NCBI RefSeq assembly: GCF_001886695.1
Contig: NZ_CP018098.1
Coordinates: forward strand, 62,001 to 126,000
Length of the DNA: 64,000 bases
Source of the DNA: Aurantiacibacter gangjinensis
GTDB taxonomy: Bacteria; Pseudomonadota; Alphaproteobacteria; Sphingomonadales; Sphingomonadaceae
Direction of reading: 5' to 3'
Positions within the stretch are counted from its first letter, which is position 1; every line of letters starts with the position of its first letter. Shown in pieces: positions 7,804 through 16,305 of the stretch. Made by a program: the position numbers and the translations under genes. The notes under the pieces are model-generated. The model searched no databases and was not told where the DNA came from. It was given only the letters and a program-made list of their open reading frames with translations.

Positions 7804-8130
7804 GGTGAGAGATGCGGCTAAACTATGCGGGAAACATTGACTTTTCAATAAATTTGATGTAAGATTGCGATCTTCGATCGCGAGGCGATCAATTACCTTT
7901 CTTTTCGGACAATCCTTGCTCGCCGCTTGGCCAGTAGCGATAGTTGTCTGCTATCGGGCGTAACCTGAACAGCGGTTATCGGCGCTATAAGGAGCCGAGA
8001 AAGCAAAACACGCTATGTTAACTCTGCGTTTTTAGAATGCGAAGAAAGAGCGGGAACTGGGTAACTCAACAAAAAGTTGACCTATGCACAGCCAACCCGC
8101 ATATTGCTAAATGAGAAAGGAGCTAGAACA
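7804..8130. other. Gene-free, AT-rich stretch with short hairpins
   Basis: No open frame is supported before the antitoxin start. Short perfect inverted repeats occur, for example GCGATC-ttc-GATCGC, CGATAG..CTATCG and GTAACC..GGTTAT. The stretch presumably carries the promoter for the toxin-antitoxin pair; AGGAG lies just before ATG 8131. No confident -35/-10 pair was identified. Confidence 0.5.
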
Positions 8131-8268
8131 ATGCTGAACTTCGCCCACGAAGCGGCGGTCGACGTGAACGCTCCGCGCGCTGCGAAGCCACGAAAAATCG
8201 ATCGCAAAGAGCTTCGCAAAAAGATCAACGAGAATTTTTCGAAGTCTCTTGAATACCTTTCAAAGTGA
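8131..8268 (+). CDS. Putative antitoxin of Doc-type toxin
   Basis: 45 residues from ATG 8131 (MLNFAHEAAVDVNAP..), which has AAAGGAG upstream; the longer frame from 8077 lacks a ribosome site. The C-terminal half is basic and helical (KIDRKELRKKINENFSKSLEYLSK), suited to wrapping a toxin as Phd does with Doc. It is much shorter than Phd (about 73) and lacks a recognisable DNA-binding N-terminus. Its role is inferred from its position: the Doc toxin begins inside its last 20 bases. Confidence 0.55.
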   Translation: MLNFAHEAAVDVNAPRAAKPRKIDRKELRKKINENFSKSLEYLSK

Positions 8269-8659
8269 GCCGCAATGGCTCGATTTCGAAGATGTGATCG
8301 ACATCCAGCGTGAGCAAATTGAGCTCCACGGTGGACCACATGGCGTAATTGATGACGGGCTCGTCCGCAGCGCTTTGGGACGAGCCCGTACTTTATACGA
8401 TATCACTGGAGAGTCAGATATTCTGACGCTGGGCGTGACACTCGGATTAGGCCTCGCAAAGAACCACGGCTTTGTTGACGGCAATAAGCGAGCTGGCGTT
8501 TTTGCAATGATCGAATTTATGGCGATCAACGGGTATTGGCTCGATTTGCCTAATGACACCTATCTAGGTGAATTGTTTGAGGCTGCGGTTGCCGGAGCGA
8601 TTAGCGACGCTGATTTGGTTGCCGCCTTAGATGAGTATACAACGGAGATGCCAGACTAG
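8249..8659 (+). CDS. doc: Death-on-curing (Doc/Fic-fold) toxin
   Basis: 136 residues, start TTG 8249 inside the antitoxin gene. The Fic-fold active site is HGFVDGNKR (about residue 73), with Lys in place of the second Gly of AMP-transferring Fic proteins, as in Doc kinases that phosphorylate EF-Tu. The N-terminal block (DVIDIQREQIELHGGPHGVIDDGLVRSAL) and the following helix (AGVFAMIEFMAINGYWLDLP) match the death-on-curing family. Toxin overlap with the upstream small gene is the usual tight coupling in such modules. The function in stabilising the island is inferred. Confidence 0.85.
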   Translation: MNTFQSEPQWLDFEDVIDIQREQIELHGGPHGVIDDGLVRSALGRARTLYDITGESDILTLGVTLGLGLAKNHGFVDGNKRAGVFAMIEFMAINGYWLDLPNDTYLGELFEAAVAGAISDADLVAALDEYTTEMPD

Positions 8660-8691
8660 CTGGGATAATTATATTTCTTGAAATTTTACGG

Positions 8692-9238
8692 CCCAGCCCT
8701 CCCACACATCCCATAATCAGGCACGTCATCACCAAGGCTGGTCTGATCAACCAGGCTATCCCGGACTTGTCGTCGCCGAAGGCGGTGTCCGTTCGATGAT
8801 CTGGGGCCTCCCGCTCCAGCAGACGAGCAAGAAAACCGGCAAGACGTTGAAACCCAAGCCTGTCAACAATGCCCGGACCGATAAGCTTAAGTCCTACTTC
8901 TGGAGGCACAGCTTCGAGGAGAGACGCTGCCTGATCCCGCTGAGTGCTTGGTGCGAAGCGGAAGGCGGACCCGGACATGGATGAGCTTGCCCGATAGCGA
9001 GCTATTCGCGGTCGCTGGCGTCTGGCGAGATAGTGATGAATGGGGACACAGTTACTCGATGGTCATGACCGACGCGATTGGAGGGGCTGCCGAAGTCCAT
9101 AACCGTACGCCGGTGATCCTAGCGCCTGAGGATCGAGAGGTTTGGAAAAAGGGCTCGCCGCAAGACGCATATGCTCTCTGTCAGCCACGCGAGCATATTT
9201 TGCGGATTGAACGCACCAGCGAGCCTTGGCGGCTCTGA
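8692..9238 (+). pseudogene. Broken SRAP (YedK/HMCES-type) abasic-site protein
   Basis: The frame before 8796 encodes YPGLVVAEGGVRSMIWGLPL, then NARTDKL, RCLIPLSAWCEAEG, and after a frameshift around 8960-8985 TWMSLPDSELFAVAGVWRDS, HNRTPVIL and the C-terminal end. All are SRAP landmarks. The catalytic N-terminal Met-Cys region, which must be exposed at residue 2, is missing, and the frame is broken, so the gene cannot make an active DNA-protein crosslinking enzyme. It looks like a decayed copy in the island; an intact homologue is probably elsewhere in the chromosome. Confidence 0.78.
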
Positions 9239-9463
9239 ATGAGCATCAGGCGTTTGCATTCCAATTGCTGATTTCGTATTTTTTTGATCAATTTTGGTAG
9301 ACGTTTTGCGATCCGCTCTCTGTAAATTACATAAGCTCTTTGGCTATGCAGATGGCATTCAAATGGCTTTGCAATTTCGCAATTACATTAGCGTCCAACG
9401 CAAAAGCATTGAAATTGCTAGCTTTTTTGACGTCTGCAAATGATTTGCAATTAGAAAATTACA
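9239..9463. repeat. AT-rich gene-free stretch with imperfect direct repeats
   Basis: Two imperfect direct copies, TTTGCAATTTCGCAATTACA (from about 9369) and TTTGCAATTAGAAAATTACA (from about 9443), each continue into TTA(G/A)CG, and a partial copy GTAAATTACATAAG lies near 9322. Base composition is sharply more A/T than the surroundings. A short frame here is not convincing. The repeats could bind a regulator of the convergent AlbA_2 gene or be remnants of a mobile element. Confidence 0.5.
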
Positions 9464-10924
9464 TTAACGCGCCCAATAAGGAACATACCTCGCATAGCGG
9501 TTGCTCTGATCTTCGGACAAAGGCGCGATCCTCCCGCGATCCAACGCATCTTTGATAACCATTGAGACTTGAGGGTATTGTCTTTGTGGCAAGCCAAAAC
9601 GTTCGCGCAGGGACGAATTGCTCATCGGCTCATTGTCCTCAAACTGCAAGCAGGCGTGCTGATAGCAGGCTAGGATTCGCTCATCAGATGTCCATTTACC
9701 GAACGGTTTCTCTTTGAATGTCGTCACCACGGTGGAACCTTCGACAATTTGAATTGAAGGAGGTGGAAGCGCAGCAGCTTCAATAGCGCGCAAAGCTCTA
9801 TCAACACCACTACCTCGCAATTCACAGAGGCCGGCTTTTCGCATCAAATTAGAAAATTCTGGATTTCGCGATTTCGAAGGACTGTCAATGAAGCGATCTG
9901 CCTCAATGAGTGGGACGCCCGGATTGATAATCTTCACGCGGTCCGCATACACTTCAAAAGTTGGCCGTTCTCCGTGACGAGTTAAGTCTTGGTGAACGAG
10001 CGCGTTTGCGACCAACTCTCGGATGGCTACCTCTGGAATCCCGTATATCGACGTTCTAATTCCATCGATAAATTCCTCACCCTCAGATAATAGGCCCATC
10101 AGTCTCTTCATCAGCACACTGAATACGACTGCATAACCTCTGGTGCCTGCTAAATCCTCACGTGCAGTGTCCTTGTCCGTCCCCTCAAATTCGAGAAGCC
10201 GCATACCTTTCATCGACAAAGCTGGAAATTTATCGAGGTCCTTGGCGCAAGCAATCGCCATTAAGGCTAAGATATCAAACCTGCCTTGAAGATTTTTCTG
10301 GATCAGCCCCTCGCCAATCAAACGATCTAACTTTGCCTCGATCGAATTGGCTGTGATCTCCAGAAGGTCTAGCAGCTTTGTAAAATCATAATCCTCATTA
10401 AGATCGTCAATTGTCGCATTCGGTTGTATGATTGAGCTTTCAAAGGAAAATCGGGACGTGATCTGCCAAATGCTGCGCTCCAGATCGGAATAATCCGCGA
10501 GCTTCTGTTGTGCTGACCCAATCCTGACGTATGCTTGATTCTGAAACCTCACCGGCCTTTCGTAGGAAGGGGTAATGCACAGAATCTCGATACGCTTTCC
10601 GTGATAAGAGACGGTTTCTACCAGCAATCTAATTCGTGGATCGAGCATCTTGGAAAGCCAAAGCAAGAAGGGTTCGTTACCTTCTTTCTTCGCATTCAAA
10701 TTGACCGATGTTCCGATCACATCATGGCTACCATCTTCAATTCCCCAAACTAGATAGGCTTCGCTCTTCTCTCGGAGAATTGCCGCATTAGCTAGCGCGG
10801 ACACATATTTGCCGATCGCCACAGCGTTGTCGTTGTTGGTCTTAAACTCGACCCAATCAACTTCACCGGTAAGCGCTCTCAGGTTGTCAAGTAGCGCGGT
10901 AGGGTCTTCAATTTTGATGGCCAC
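9464..10924 (-). CDS. AlbA_2/Schlafen-like ATP-binding protein
   Basis: 486 residues. The N-terminal AlbA_2 domain (about 10-140) shows VEFKTNNDNAVAIGKYVSALANAA and WGIEDGSHDVIGT. The middle contains the GHKL-type ATP-binding segment REVANALVHQDLT-like (AIRELVANALVHQDL, about residue 310) with EVYADRVKIINPGVPL. The C-terminus looks winged-helix (NSSLRERFGLPQRQYPQVSMVI). Proteins of this layout are annotated as transcriptional regulators or ATP-binding proteins and are frequent in defence and accessory islands; biochemical function is not established. The codon usage looks less GC-biased than the genes to the right, consistent with acquisition. Confidence 0.75.
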   Translation of the reverse strand: MAIKIEDPTALLDNLRALTGEVDWVEFKTNNDNAVAIGKYVSALANAAILREKSEAYLVWGIEDGSHDVIGTSVNLNAKKEGNEPFLLWLSKMLDPRIRLLVETVSYHGKRIEILCITPSYERPVRFQNQAYVRIGSAQQKLADYSDLERSIWQITSRFSFESSIIQPNATIDDLNEDYDFTKLLDLLEITANSIEAKLDRLIGEGLIQKNLQGRFDILALMAIACAKDLDKFPALSMKGMRLLEFEGTDKDTAREDLAGTRGYAVVFSVLMKRLMGLLSEGEEFIDGIRTSIYGIPEVAIRELVANALVHQDLTRHGERPTFEVYADRVKIINPGVPLIEADRFIDSPSKSRNPEFSNLMRKAGLCELRGSGVDRALRAIEAAALPPPSIQIVEGSTVVTTFKEKPFGKWTSDERILACYQHACLQFEDNEPMSNSSLRERFGLPQRQYPQVSMVIKDALDRGRIAPLSEDQSNRYARYVPYWAR

Positions 10925-11066
10925 ACACCCTTATAGAACCAATTCAATGGGAGGGCGATAGCAACAAGCTGCATTTGACCGCAACTTTCGTTCGTTTGCT
11001 GGCATACACCGATAAAGTGCGCTTTGTGCGTCTGCGCCGAAATACCGCAGACCTCCCGAACCGCGA

Positions 11067-14000
11067 TCAATCCTCCCACCAATAGGGCAGGCGCTGCGCG
11101 TCACCGGTGACGATTTCGTTCATGGTCGTCGCATCGTAAGCGCGACCGCCTAGCACGATGGTTTCCACCGTCTCGGTATTGCGGATGTTGTCGAGCGGGT
11201 TGCCGGTGAGGATCACCAGGTCCGCCAGCTTGCCGACTTCCAGCGAACCGATCTCGCTATCCATGCCGAGCGAGCGCGCCGCGCTGATCGTGCCGGTGGC
11301 CAGCGCCTCCACAGGGCTCATTCCACCACGCGCGAAGCTCCAGATCTCCCAGTGCATGTCGATGCCCGATTGCTGGCCGTGGCCGCCAGCCGCCACTTCG
11401 ACGCCGCGCTGGGCGAGGCGACGGGATTCGCGGGCGATATCATCATCGACGAAATTGTTCTCAGGCGCGGTGGTCCGCCGCGAATTGGCAGAGCGCAGGA
11501 TCGCGGGCGGAGTGTGTGCCTGAAGTAGCGGTTGCGCAAAAACGTCGGTTTCCTGACGCCAGTACGGATCGCCCGCAAGGCCGCCATAGCCCACACCGAT
11601 GGTGGGCGTGTAATTGGTGTTAGCCTGCTCGAAAAATTGCAGCACGTCTTCGTACATATATTCCACAGGCAGGTTGTGCTCGAGCGTGGAATTGCCGTCG
11701 GCGACGAGGTTCATGTCCATGCCGAAGAGCGAGCCGCCTTCGGCCACGACCATCATGTTCTCGCGCCGCGCGGCTTCGACCACCATCTGCCGCTGGTCGC
11801 GGCGCGGCTGGTTGTAATTCTTGACCGACGGAGCACCCTCGGCCCGCAGGCGCCGCACATGGTCCAGCGCATCCTCCAGATTGTCGATCTGGGCGTAGGC
11901 GTAAGGGTTGCGCGCGCCGTAAATGATGCGGCCCGTGCTGAACATGCGCGGGGCGAGCAGGTCGCCGGTGCGCTGCAGATCGTCCGCCACGAAGAAGGGC
12001 GTATCGCTCGAGGGATCGTGGATGGTCGTGGTGCCCAGAGCCAGCACCTGCGTCAGGTGCCAGTTCTGCTGCGGCACGAGATCACCCACGGCGACAGGGC
12101 CGTGCGCGTGTGCATCGACCAGGCCGGGGATGATCGTGCGACCCGTCGCATCGATGGTCGGCGTGCCGGCCGGGATGTTGACTTCGCTCGCCGGCCCGAT
12201 GGCGGCAATGATGTCGCCCCGCACAAGGATCGTGCCGCCCTCGATTACGCCGCCATCCTCTGCTGCCATCGTGACGATGCGCGCGCCGGTAATGGCAAGC
12301 GTGCCGTCATAACGGTCGGCAGTCACGGTGCGGCGAATGGCGACACCGGTTGCAGGCGGAGAGAAGCGGTCGGCCTCATCGTCATCTTCGCCCGCAGGGG
12401 CGGAAGCGAAGAGATCGTCCAGCCGCGCGGTGTAAAGCGTGGAGCCGAGCGACCAGTTCAGTGTGTCGCCGCCATTGCCCCAATGCACGTAATCGGCACC
12501 GGAGTCCGACACCTCGACCACGGGCAGGGCGCGCGCCGACCCGGAGACGGTGACGGTCTGGCCGCCGGGCATCAGCGGCATGGCATAGGCATCGTAATTC
12601 TCGGTGAAGGCGAAATGGCGGCCCGTGGGCGAAACGTAAAAGCCTGTCGCCAGTTCGCCCGAGGCGTGGGTGCGCGAGGCTTCGCCATTGAGGTCGACCG
12701 AGATCAGCGCCTGGTTGCCATTGTCCGACCCGGTCATGAAAATACGGTCGTTGCTTGCGCCGAAATGCGGGTTGGAGCCGCTGCGGCTGACTAGCACCGC
12801 GTCGCCGCCGCTCGCGGCGATCCGGTAAATGCCGGGATTGTCGCTATATTCGGGCGCGGTCAGGTATCCGCCGCTATTGCGCCGGAAGACGATGGTGCGA
12901 CCATCGGGCGAGAAAGCGGGATCGGTATAATGGCCGGGCTGGCGCGTGACGGCGCGCTCGTTGCGGCCATTCGCATCCATCACCCGGATTTCGCCGAGAT
13001 CCGCATCGGTCCAGCGCACATAGGCGAGTGTTTCGCCATCGCGCGACCATGTGGGATAGGCCTCGCGCGCAGCCTCGCTATCGCTGGTGAGGCGGCGCGG
13101 CGTGCCGCCACTTGCGGGCATGGTGTAGAGCCGGCCAAGGCTCTCGAACACGACCGTGCGCCCGTCGGGCGAGACTTCGGCGAAGCGCGCCAGCGACACG
13201 TCCACCGTATCGGCAGCAACCGGAATGCGCGGATGCGGCGCGGGCAGAACGCCGCGCGTATCGTTCACGGTGAAGGGGATGACGCTGTGGCCCGAGCCAT
13301 CGGCATTTACGCGGTTGATATTGCCGCCTGCCCAGAAGATGATGGAGCGGCTGTCGGGCGTCCAGCCCATGTTGGGATAGACGCCAGTGACGGCCCATGT
13401 CTCCATCACATCGCGGTCGAGATCGTCATAGATGCGGCGCGTCTCGCCGCTTTCGATGTCGCGGATATACAGTCCGCTCTGCATATCCTCGCGGCGGACG
13501 AAAGCTAGCATGCTGCCATCGGGTGAGGGCTGCGGACGCACCGCGCCGCCAAGGCCCGATACCGCCGTGGTCACTTCGCCCGTCTCGATATCGTAGCGTT
13601 CGATATTGAACAGGTCGGTGTTGGAATCCTGCGCGTAGATGAAAGTGCCGCCCGGCGTGACGTTGCGCGTGTAGTAGATGGCGCTGCCATCGGGCGCGTA
13701 GATCGGTTCGCCCAATTCCTTCTGATGCTGTTCGTTGGGCCGCTCCACCAGCCGCACGCCGCTGCCGCCGCTGACATGGTAGAGCCACACCTCGCCCGTG
13801 CCCAGACTGCGCCCGGTGGTGAAGTGCTTCTTCGCGGCTATGAACTGACCGTCCGGCGACCAGGTCGGCTGGTGCATCAGGCGGAAATCTTCATCGGTCA
13901 GCTGCCGCATGTCCGAACCATCGGCATTCATAAGCCAGATATTGTCACCGCCGCCGCGGTCCGATGTGAATGCAATGCGGCGGCCATCGGGCGAAAAGCG

Positions 14001-14366
14001 CGGCTGCACTTCCCATGCCAGTCCCTCGGCAATGCGCTTGGGCGTGCCGCCGGAAATCGGCATGGTGTAGATATCGCCCAGCATGGAAAAGGCGATGGTG
14101 CGGCCATCGGGCGACACGTCGACATCCATCCATGTGCCTTCGGATGTGTTGATCGGAACCTGCCGCACGGTGACGCCGGGCGGGGCGTTGACGTCCCACT
14201 CCTCGGTCACATCCACCTCGTCCGCGACGCCTGGGCCTTCGCCATTGGGATCGACGCCGACCTCGTCCAGCATCGTTTCTTCCGCCTGTTCCTGCGCGTG
14301 GACCGGCAGGGCGATGGCTGCCGTGCTGACGGAAAGAAGGGCGATAAGCGAAAGCGGTTTGCGCAT
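11067..14366 (-). CDS. Secreted beta-propeller (PD40/TolB-like) amidohydrolase
   Basis: 1099 residues. The start is ATG 14366, six bases after GAGGA; the ATG at 14378 overlaps that site. After a signal peptide (MRKPLSLIALLSVSTAAIALPVHAQ), about ten PD40 repeats (SPDGRRIAFTSDRGG, SPDGRTIVFRRNSGG) form a TolB-like propeller to about residue 660. An amidohydrolase domain follows: IIPGLVDAHAHGP (metal-binding HxH), later SLEHN-type His and VGKLADLVIL near the end. Such fusions are predicted periplasmic or outer peptidase/hydrolase enzymes; the substrate is unknown. It is unrelated in orientation to the island genes and marks the return to core-like composition. Confidence 0.83.
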   Translation of the reverse strand: MRKPLSLIALLSVSTAAIALPVHAQEQAEETMLDEVGVDPNGEGPGVADEVDVTEEWDVNAPPGVTVRQVPINTSEGTWMDVDVSPDGRTIAFSMLGDIYTMPISGGTPKRIAEGLAWEVQPRFSPDGRRIAFTSDRGGGDNIWLMNADGSDMRQLTDEDFRLMHQPTWSPDGQFIAAKKHFTTGRSLGTGEVWLYHVSGGSGVRLVERPNEQHQKELGEPIYAPDGSAIYYTRNVTPGGTFIYAQDSNTDLFNIERYDIETGEVTTAVSGLGGAVRPQPSPDGSMLAFVRREDMQSGLYIRDIESGETRRIYDDLDRDVMETWAVTGVYPNMGWTPDSRSIIFWAGGNINRVNADGSGHSVIPFTVNDTRGVLPAPHPRIPVAADTVDVSLARFAEVSPDGRTVVFESLGRLYTMPASGGTPRRLTSDSEAAREAYPTWSRDGETLAYVRWTDADLGEIRVMDANGRNERAVTRQPGHYTDPAFSPDGRTIVFRRNSGGYLTAPEYSDNPGIYRIAASGGDAVLVSRSGSNPHFGASNDRIFMTGSDNGNQALISVDLNGEASRTHASGELATGFYVSPTGRHFAFTENYDAYAMPLMPGGQTVTVSGSARALPVVEVSDSGADYVHWGNGGDTLNWSLGSTLYTARLDDLFASAPAGEDDDEADRFSPPATGVAIRRTVTADRYDGTLAITGARIVTMAAEDGGVIEGGTILVRGDIIAAIGPASEVNIPAGTPTIDATGRTIIPGLVDAHAHGPVAVGDLVPQQNWHLTQVLALGTTTIHDPSSDTPFFVADDLQRTGDLLAPRMFSTGRIIYGARNPYAYAQIDNLEDALDHVRRLRAEGAPSVKNYNQPRRDQRQMVVEAARRENMMVVAEGGSLFGMDMNLVADGNSTLEHNLPVEYMYEDVLQFFEQANTNYTPTIGVGYGGLAGDPYWRQETDVFAQPLLQAHTPPAILRSANSRRTTAPENNFVDDDIARESRRLAQRGVEVAAGGHGQQSGIDMHWEIWSFARGGMSPVEALATGTISAARSLGMDSEIGSLEVGKLADLVILTGNPLDNIRNTETVETIVLGGRAYDATTMNEIVTGDAQRLPYWWED

Positions 14367-14431
14367 GGCGATCCTCATTATGTGTTGTGCCGCCTGTCAT
14401 AGCGGCTGGCAGGCGGTGCGCAATGCGCAGG

Positions 14432-15691
14432 TCAGGCGCGGAGCATGTCCAGCCCGCTTGCCATCGCGTCGGCAATGCGGGCGATGTCGGCATCCTCGAT
14501 GCAATACGGCGGCATGGCGTAGACCGTGTTGCCGAGCGGGCGCAGCAGCACATCCTGCCCGTAGAAATGATCGCGCAGGCGCGGCCCGATTTCGGCGAGA
14601 TAGCCTTGATCGGGAACGGCGACGTCGAAGGCGATCATCGTGCCGCACTGGCGCGGGTTGGTCACATCGTCGCGGGTCGAGAGCGACTCCAGCAAAGAGC
14701 CGAGTTTGGCCGAAAGCGAGACAATACGGCCCGGCACATCCTCCTCGCGCCAGATGGCCAGATTGGCGCAGGCCGCCGCGCAGGCGATGGGATTGGCGGT
14801 GTAGCTGGAGGAGTGGAAGAACATTTTCGCGCGGTCGGTGCTGTAATGCGCGTCGTAGATTTCATCGCTTGCCAGCGTGACAGCCAGCGGCATGGAGCCG
14901 CCAGTCAGGCCCTTGGCGAGGCAGAGGATATCGGGCGTGATACCCGCCTGCTCGCAGGCCAGCAGCGTGCCGGTGCGGCCCCAGCCGGTCATCACCTCGT
15001 CGGCGATGAAGAACACGCCATGACGCGCGCAGATGGCATGCAATTCGGCGAGCACGGCAGGCGGATAGGTCAGCATCCCGCCAGCGCCCAGCAGTAGCGG
15101 TTCCACAATGAACGCAGCGACATCGCCGACGGCGCAGGCAGCTTCTAGCGCATCGTAGGTAGGCTGCGGTTCGGCTGCGGGAAACGGCACGGTGCCTACA
15201 TCGAACAGCAGCGGCGCATAGGCGCGGTTGAAAACGCCGCGCGCGCCGATGCTCATCGCGCCGATCGTGTCGCCGTGATAGCTGTGCTCCATCACGAGGA
15301 TGCGGCTGCGCTTGTCCTCACCGCGATTGTAAAACGTGCCCAGCGCCATTTTCAGCGCCACTTCCACGCAGGTGGAGCCGCTGTCGGAGAAGAATACATG
15401 GCCAAGGCCATCGGGCATCATGTCGACCAGCCCGCGCGCCAGCGTTTCGGCGGGCTCGTGCGTCCAGCCGGCGAAAATCAGCTGGTCGAGCTTCTCGGTC
15501 TGCGCGCGGATCGCTTTCATGATGCGCGGATGGTTGTGCCCGTGCGTGGTCACCCACCAGCTGGAGATCGCGTCCACCACGCGGCGTCCGTCTGCGGTGT
15601 AGAGCGTCGTGCCCTCGGCCCGCTCCACCAGCGGGATCGGCTCGCCAAGGCCATGCTGGTGGAAGGGATGCCAGACGGGGGAACTGCTCAT
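14432..15691 (-). CDS. bioA: Adenosylmethionine-8-amino-7-oxononanoate aminotransferase
   Basis: 419 residues, class III PLP aminotransferase. N-terminal WHPFHQHG and DAISSWWVTTHGHNHP are BioA-specific; the PLP lysine is in CLAKGLTGG and DEVMTGWGRTG is the cofactor-binding loop. It converts KAPA to DAPA using SAM as amino donor, the third step of biotin ring assembly. The ATG overlaps the bioD stop by four bases (ATGA). It is the last gene of the bioB-F-D-A operon. No terminator was seen in the short gap to the amidohydrolase, so readthrough is possible. Confidence 0.95.
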   Translation of the reverse strand: MSSSPVWHPFHQHGLGEPIPLVERAEGTTLYTADGRRVVDAISSWWVTTHGHNHPRIMKAIRAQTEKLDQLIFAGWTHEPAETLARGLVDMMPDGLGHVFFSDSGSTCVEVALKMALGTFYNRGEDKRSRILVMEHSYHGDTIGAMSIGARGVFNRAYAPLLFDVGTVPFPAAEPQPTYDALEAACAVGDVAAFIVEPLLLGAGGMLTYPPAVLAELHAICARHGVFFIADEVMTGWGRTGTLLACEQAGITPDILCLAKGLTGGSMPLAVTLASDEIYDAHYSTDRAKMFFHSSSYTANPIACAAACANLAIWREEDVPGRIVSLSAKLGSLLESLSTRDDVTNPRQCGTMIAFDVAVPDQGYLAEIGPRLRDHFYGQDVLLRPLGNTVYAMPPYCIEDADIARIADAMASGLDMLRA

Positions 15692-16305
15692 GCCAGCAAA
15701 TCCAAGCGGATGTTCCTGCCGAATGCTTCGCTAAGCGTATCGGCATTTAGCGGGGCGAGAAACGGCAGGCGGCCCAGATGCTCCACCTTGCCGATGCGGG
15801 TGATGGCACCTTCGGCCACCGGCTCCGCATCCCCGATGAAGGCGATGCCTGCTACCGCCACACCGCGGGCCCGCAAGGCCTCCAGCGACATCAGCGAGTG
15901 GCTAATCGTGCCCAGCGCCGTTCGCGCGACGAGGATGGTTGGCAGGCCCCAATGGGCGAAAAGGTCGGCGGCCATCAGGTCTTCTCGATAGGGCACCAGC
16001 ACGCCGCCAGCCCCCTCGACCACAAGTGGTCCGGAGACCGCTGGAAGCGCGAGCTTGCCGAGCGCGATTGCCACGCCGTCGACCCGCGCCGCTTCGTGCG
16101 GCGAGCATGGCGTTTTCAGGCGATAGGCTTCGGGAAGAACGGTCGCATCCGGAGCGAGGCGCGCGACGACCTCGCTGTCGGTCTCGCCATCGAGGCCCGC
16201 CTGTGCAGGCTTCCAGTATGCCGCGCGCAAGGCCTGCGCCAAGCCGGCAGCGAAGATGGTTTTGCCGACATCGGTATCGGTCCCGGTGACGATGTAGCTT
16301 GCCAT
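15688..16305 (-). CDS. bioD: Dethiobiotin synthase
   Basis: 205 residues from ATG 16305, overlapping the bioF stop by one base (TGATG). The P-loop is GTDTDVGKT, followed by YWKPAQAG (CO2/DAPA-binding region), and the carboxylate-binding VVEGAGGVLVPY. It closes the ureido ring of dethiobiotin from DAPA, CO2 and ATP. Slightly short for the family (about 220), but all motifs are present. A longer frame upstream lies inside bioF and is a shadow. Confidence 0.95.
   Translation of the reverse strand: MASYIVTGTDTDVGKTIFAAGLAQALRAAYWKPAQAGLDGETDSEVVARLAPDATVLPEAYRLKTPCSPHEAARVDGVAIALGKLALPAVSGPLVVEGAGGVLVPYREDLMAADLFAHWGLPTILVARTALGTISHSLMSLEALRARGVAVAGIAFIGDAEPVAEGAITRIGKVEHLGRLPFLAPLNADTLSEAFGRNIRLDLLA

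Noticed and set aside
9360..9475. CRISPR array
   Set aside because: Only two or three imperfect AT-rich repeats, irregular spacing and no cas genes.
4700..11100. Right attachment site duplicating the tRNA-Gln 3' end
   Set aside because: Only short matches such as AATCCTC near 11072 were found, not a real duplication.
11532..12794. 420-residue plus-strand frame inside the amidohydrolase gene
   Set aside because: Antisense shadow without recognisable domains.
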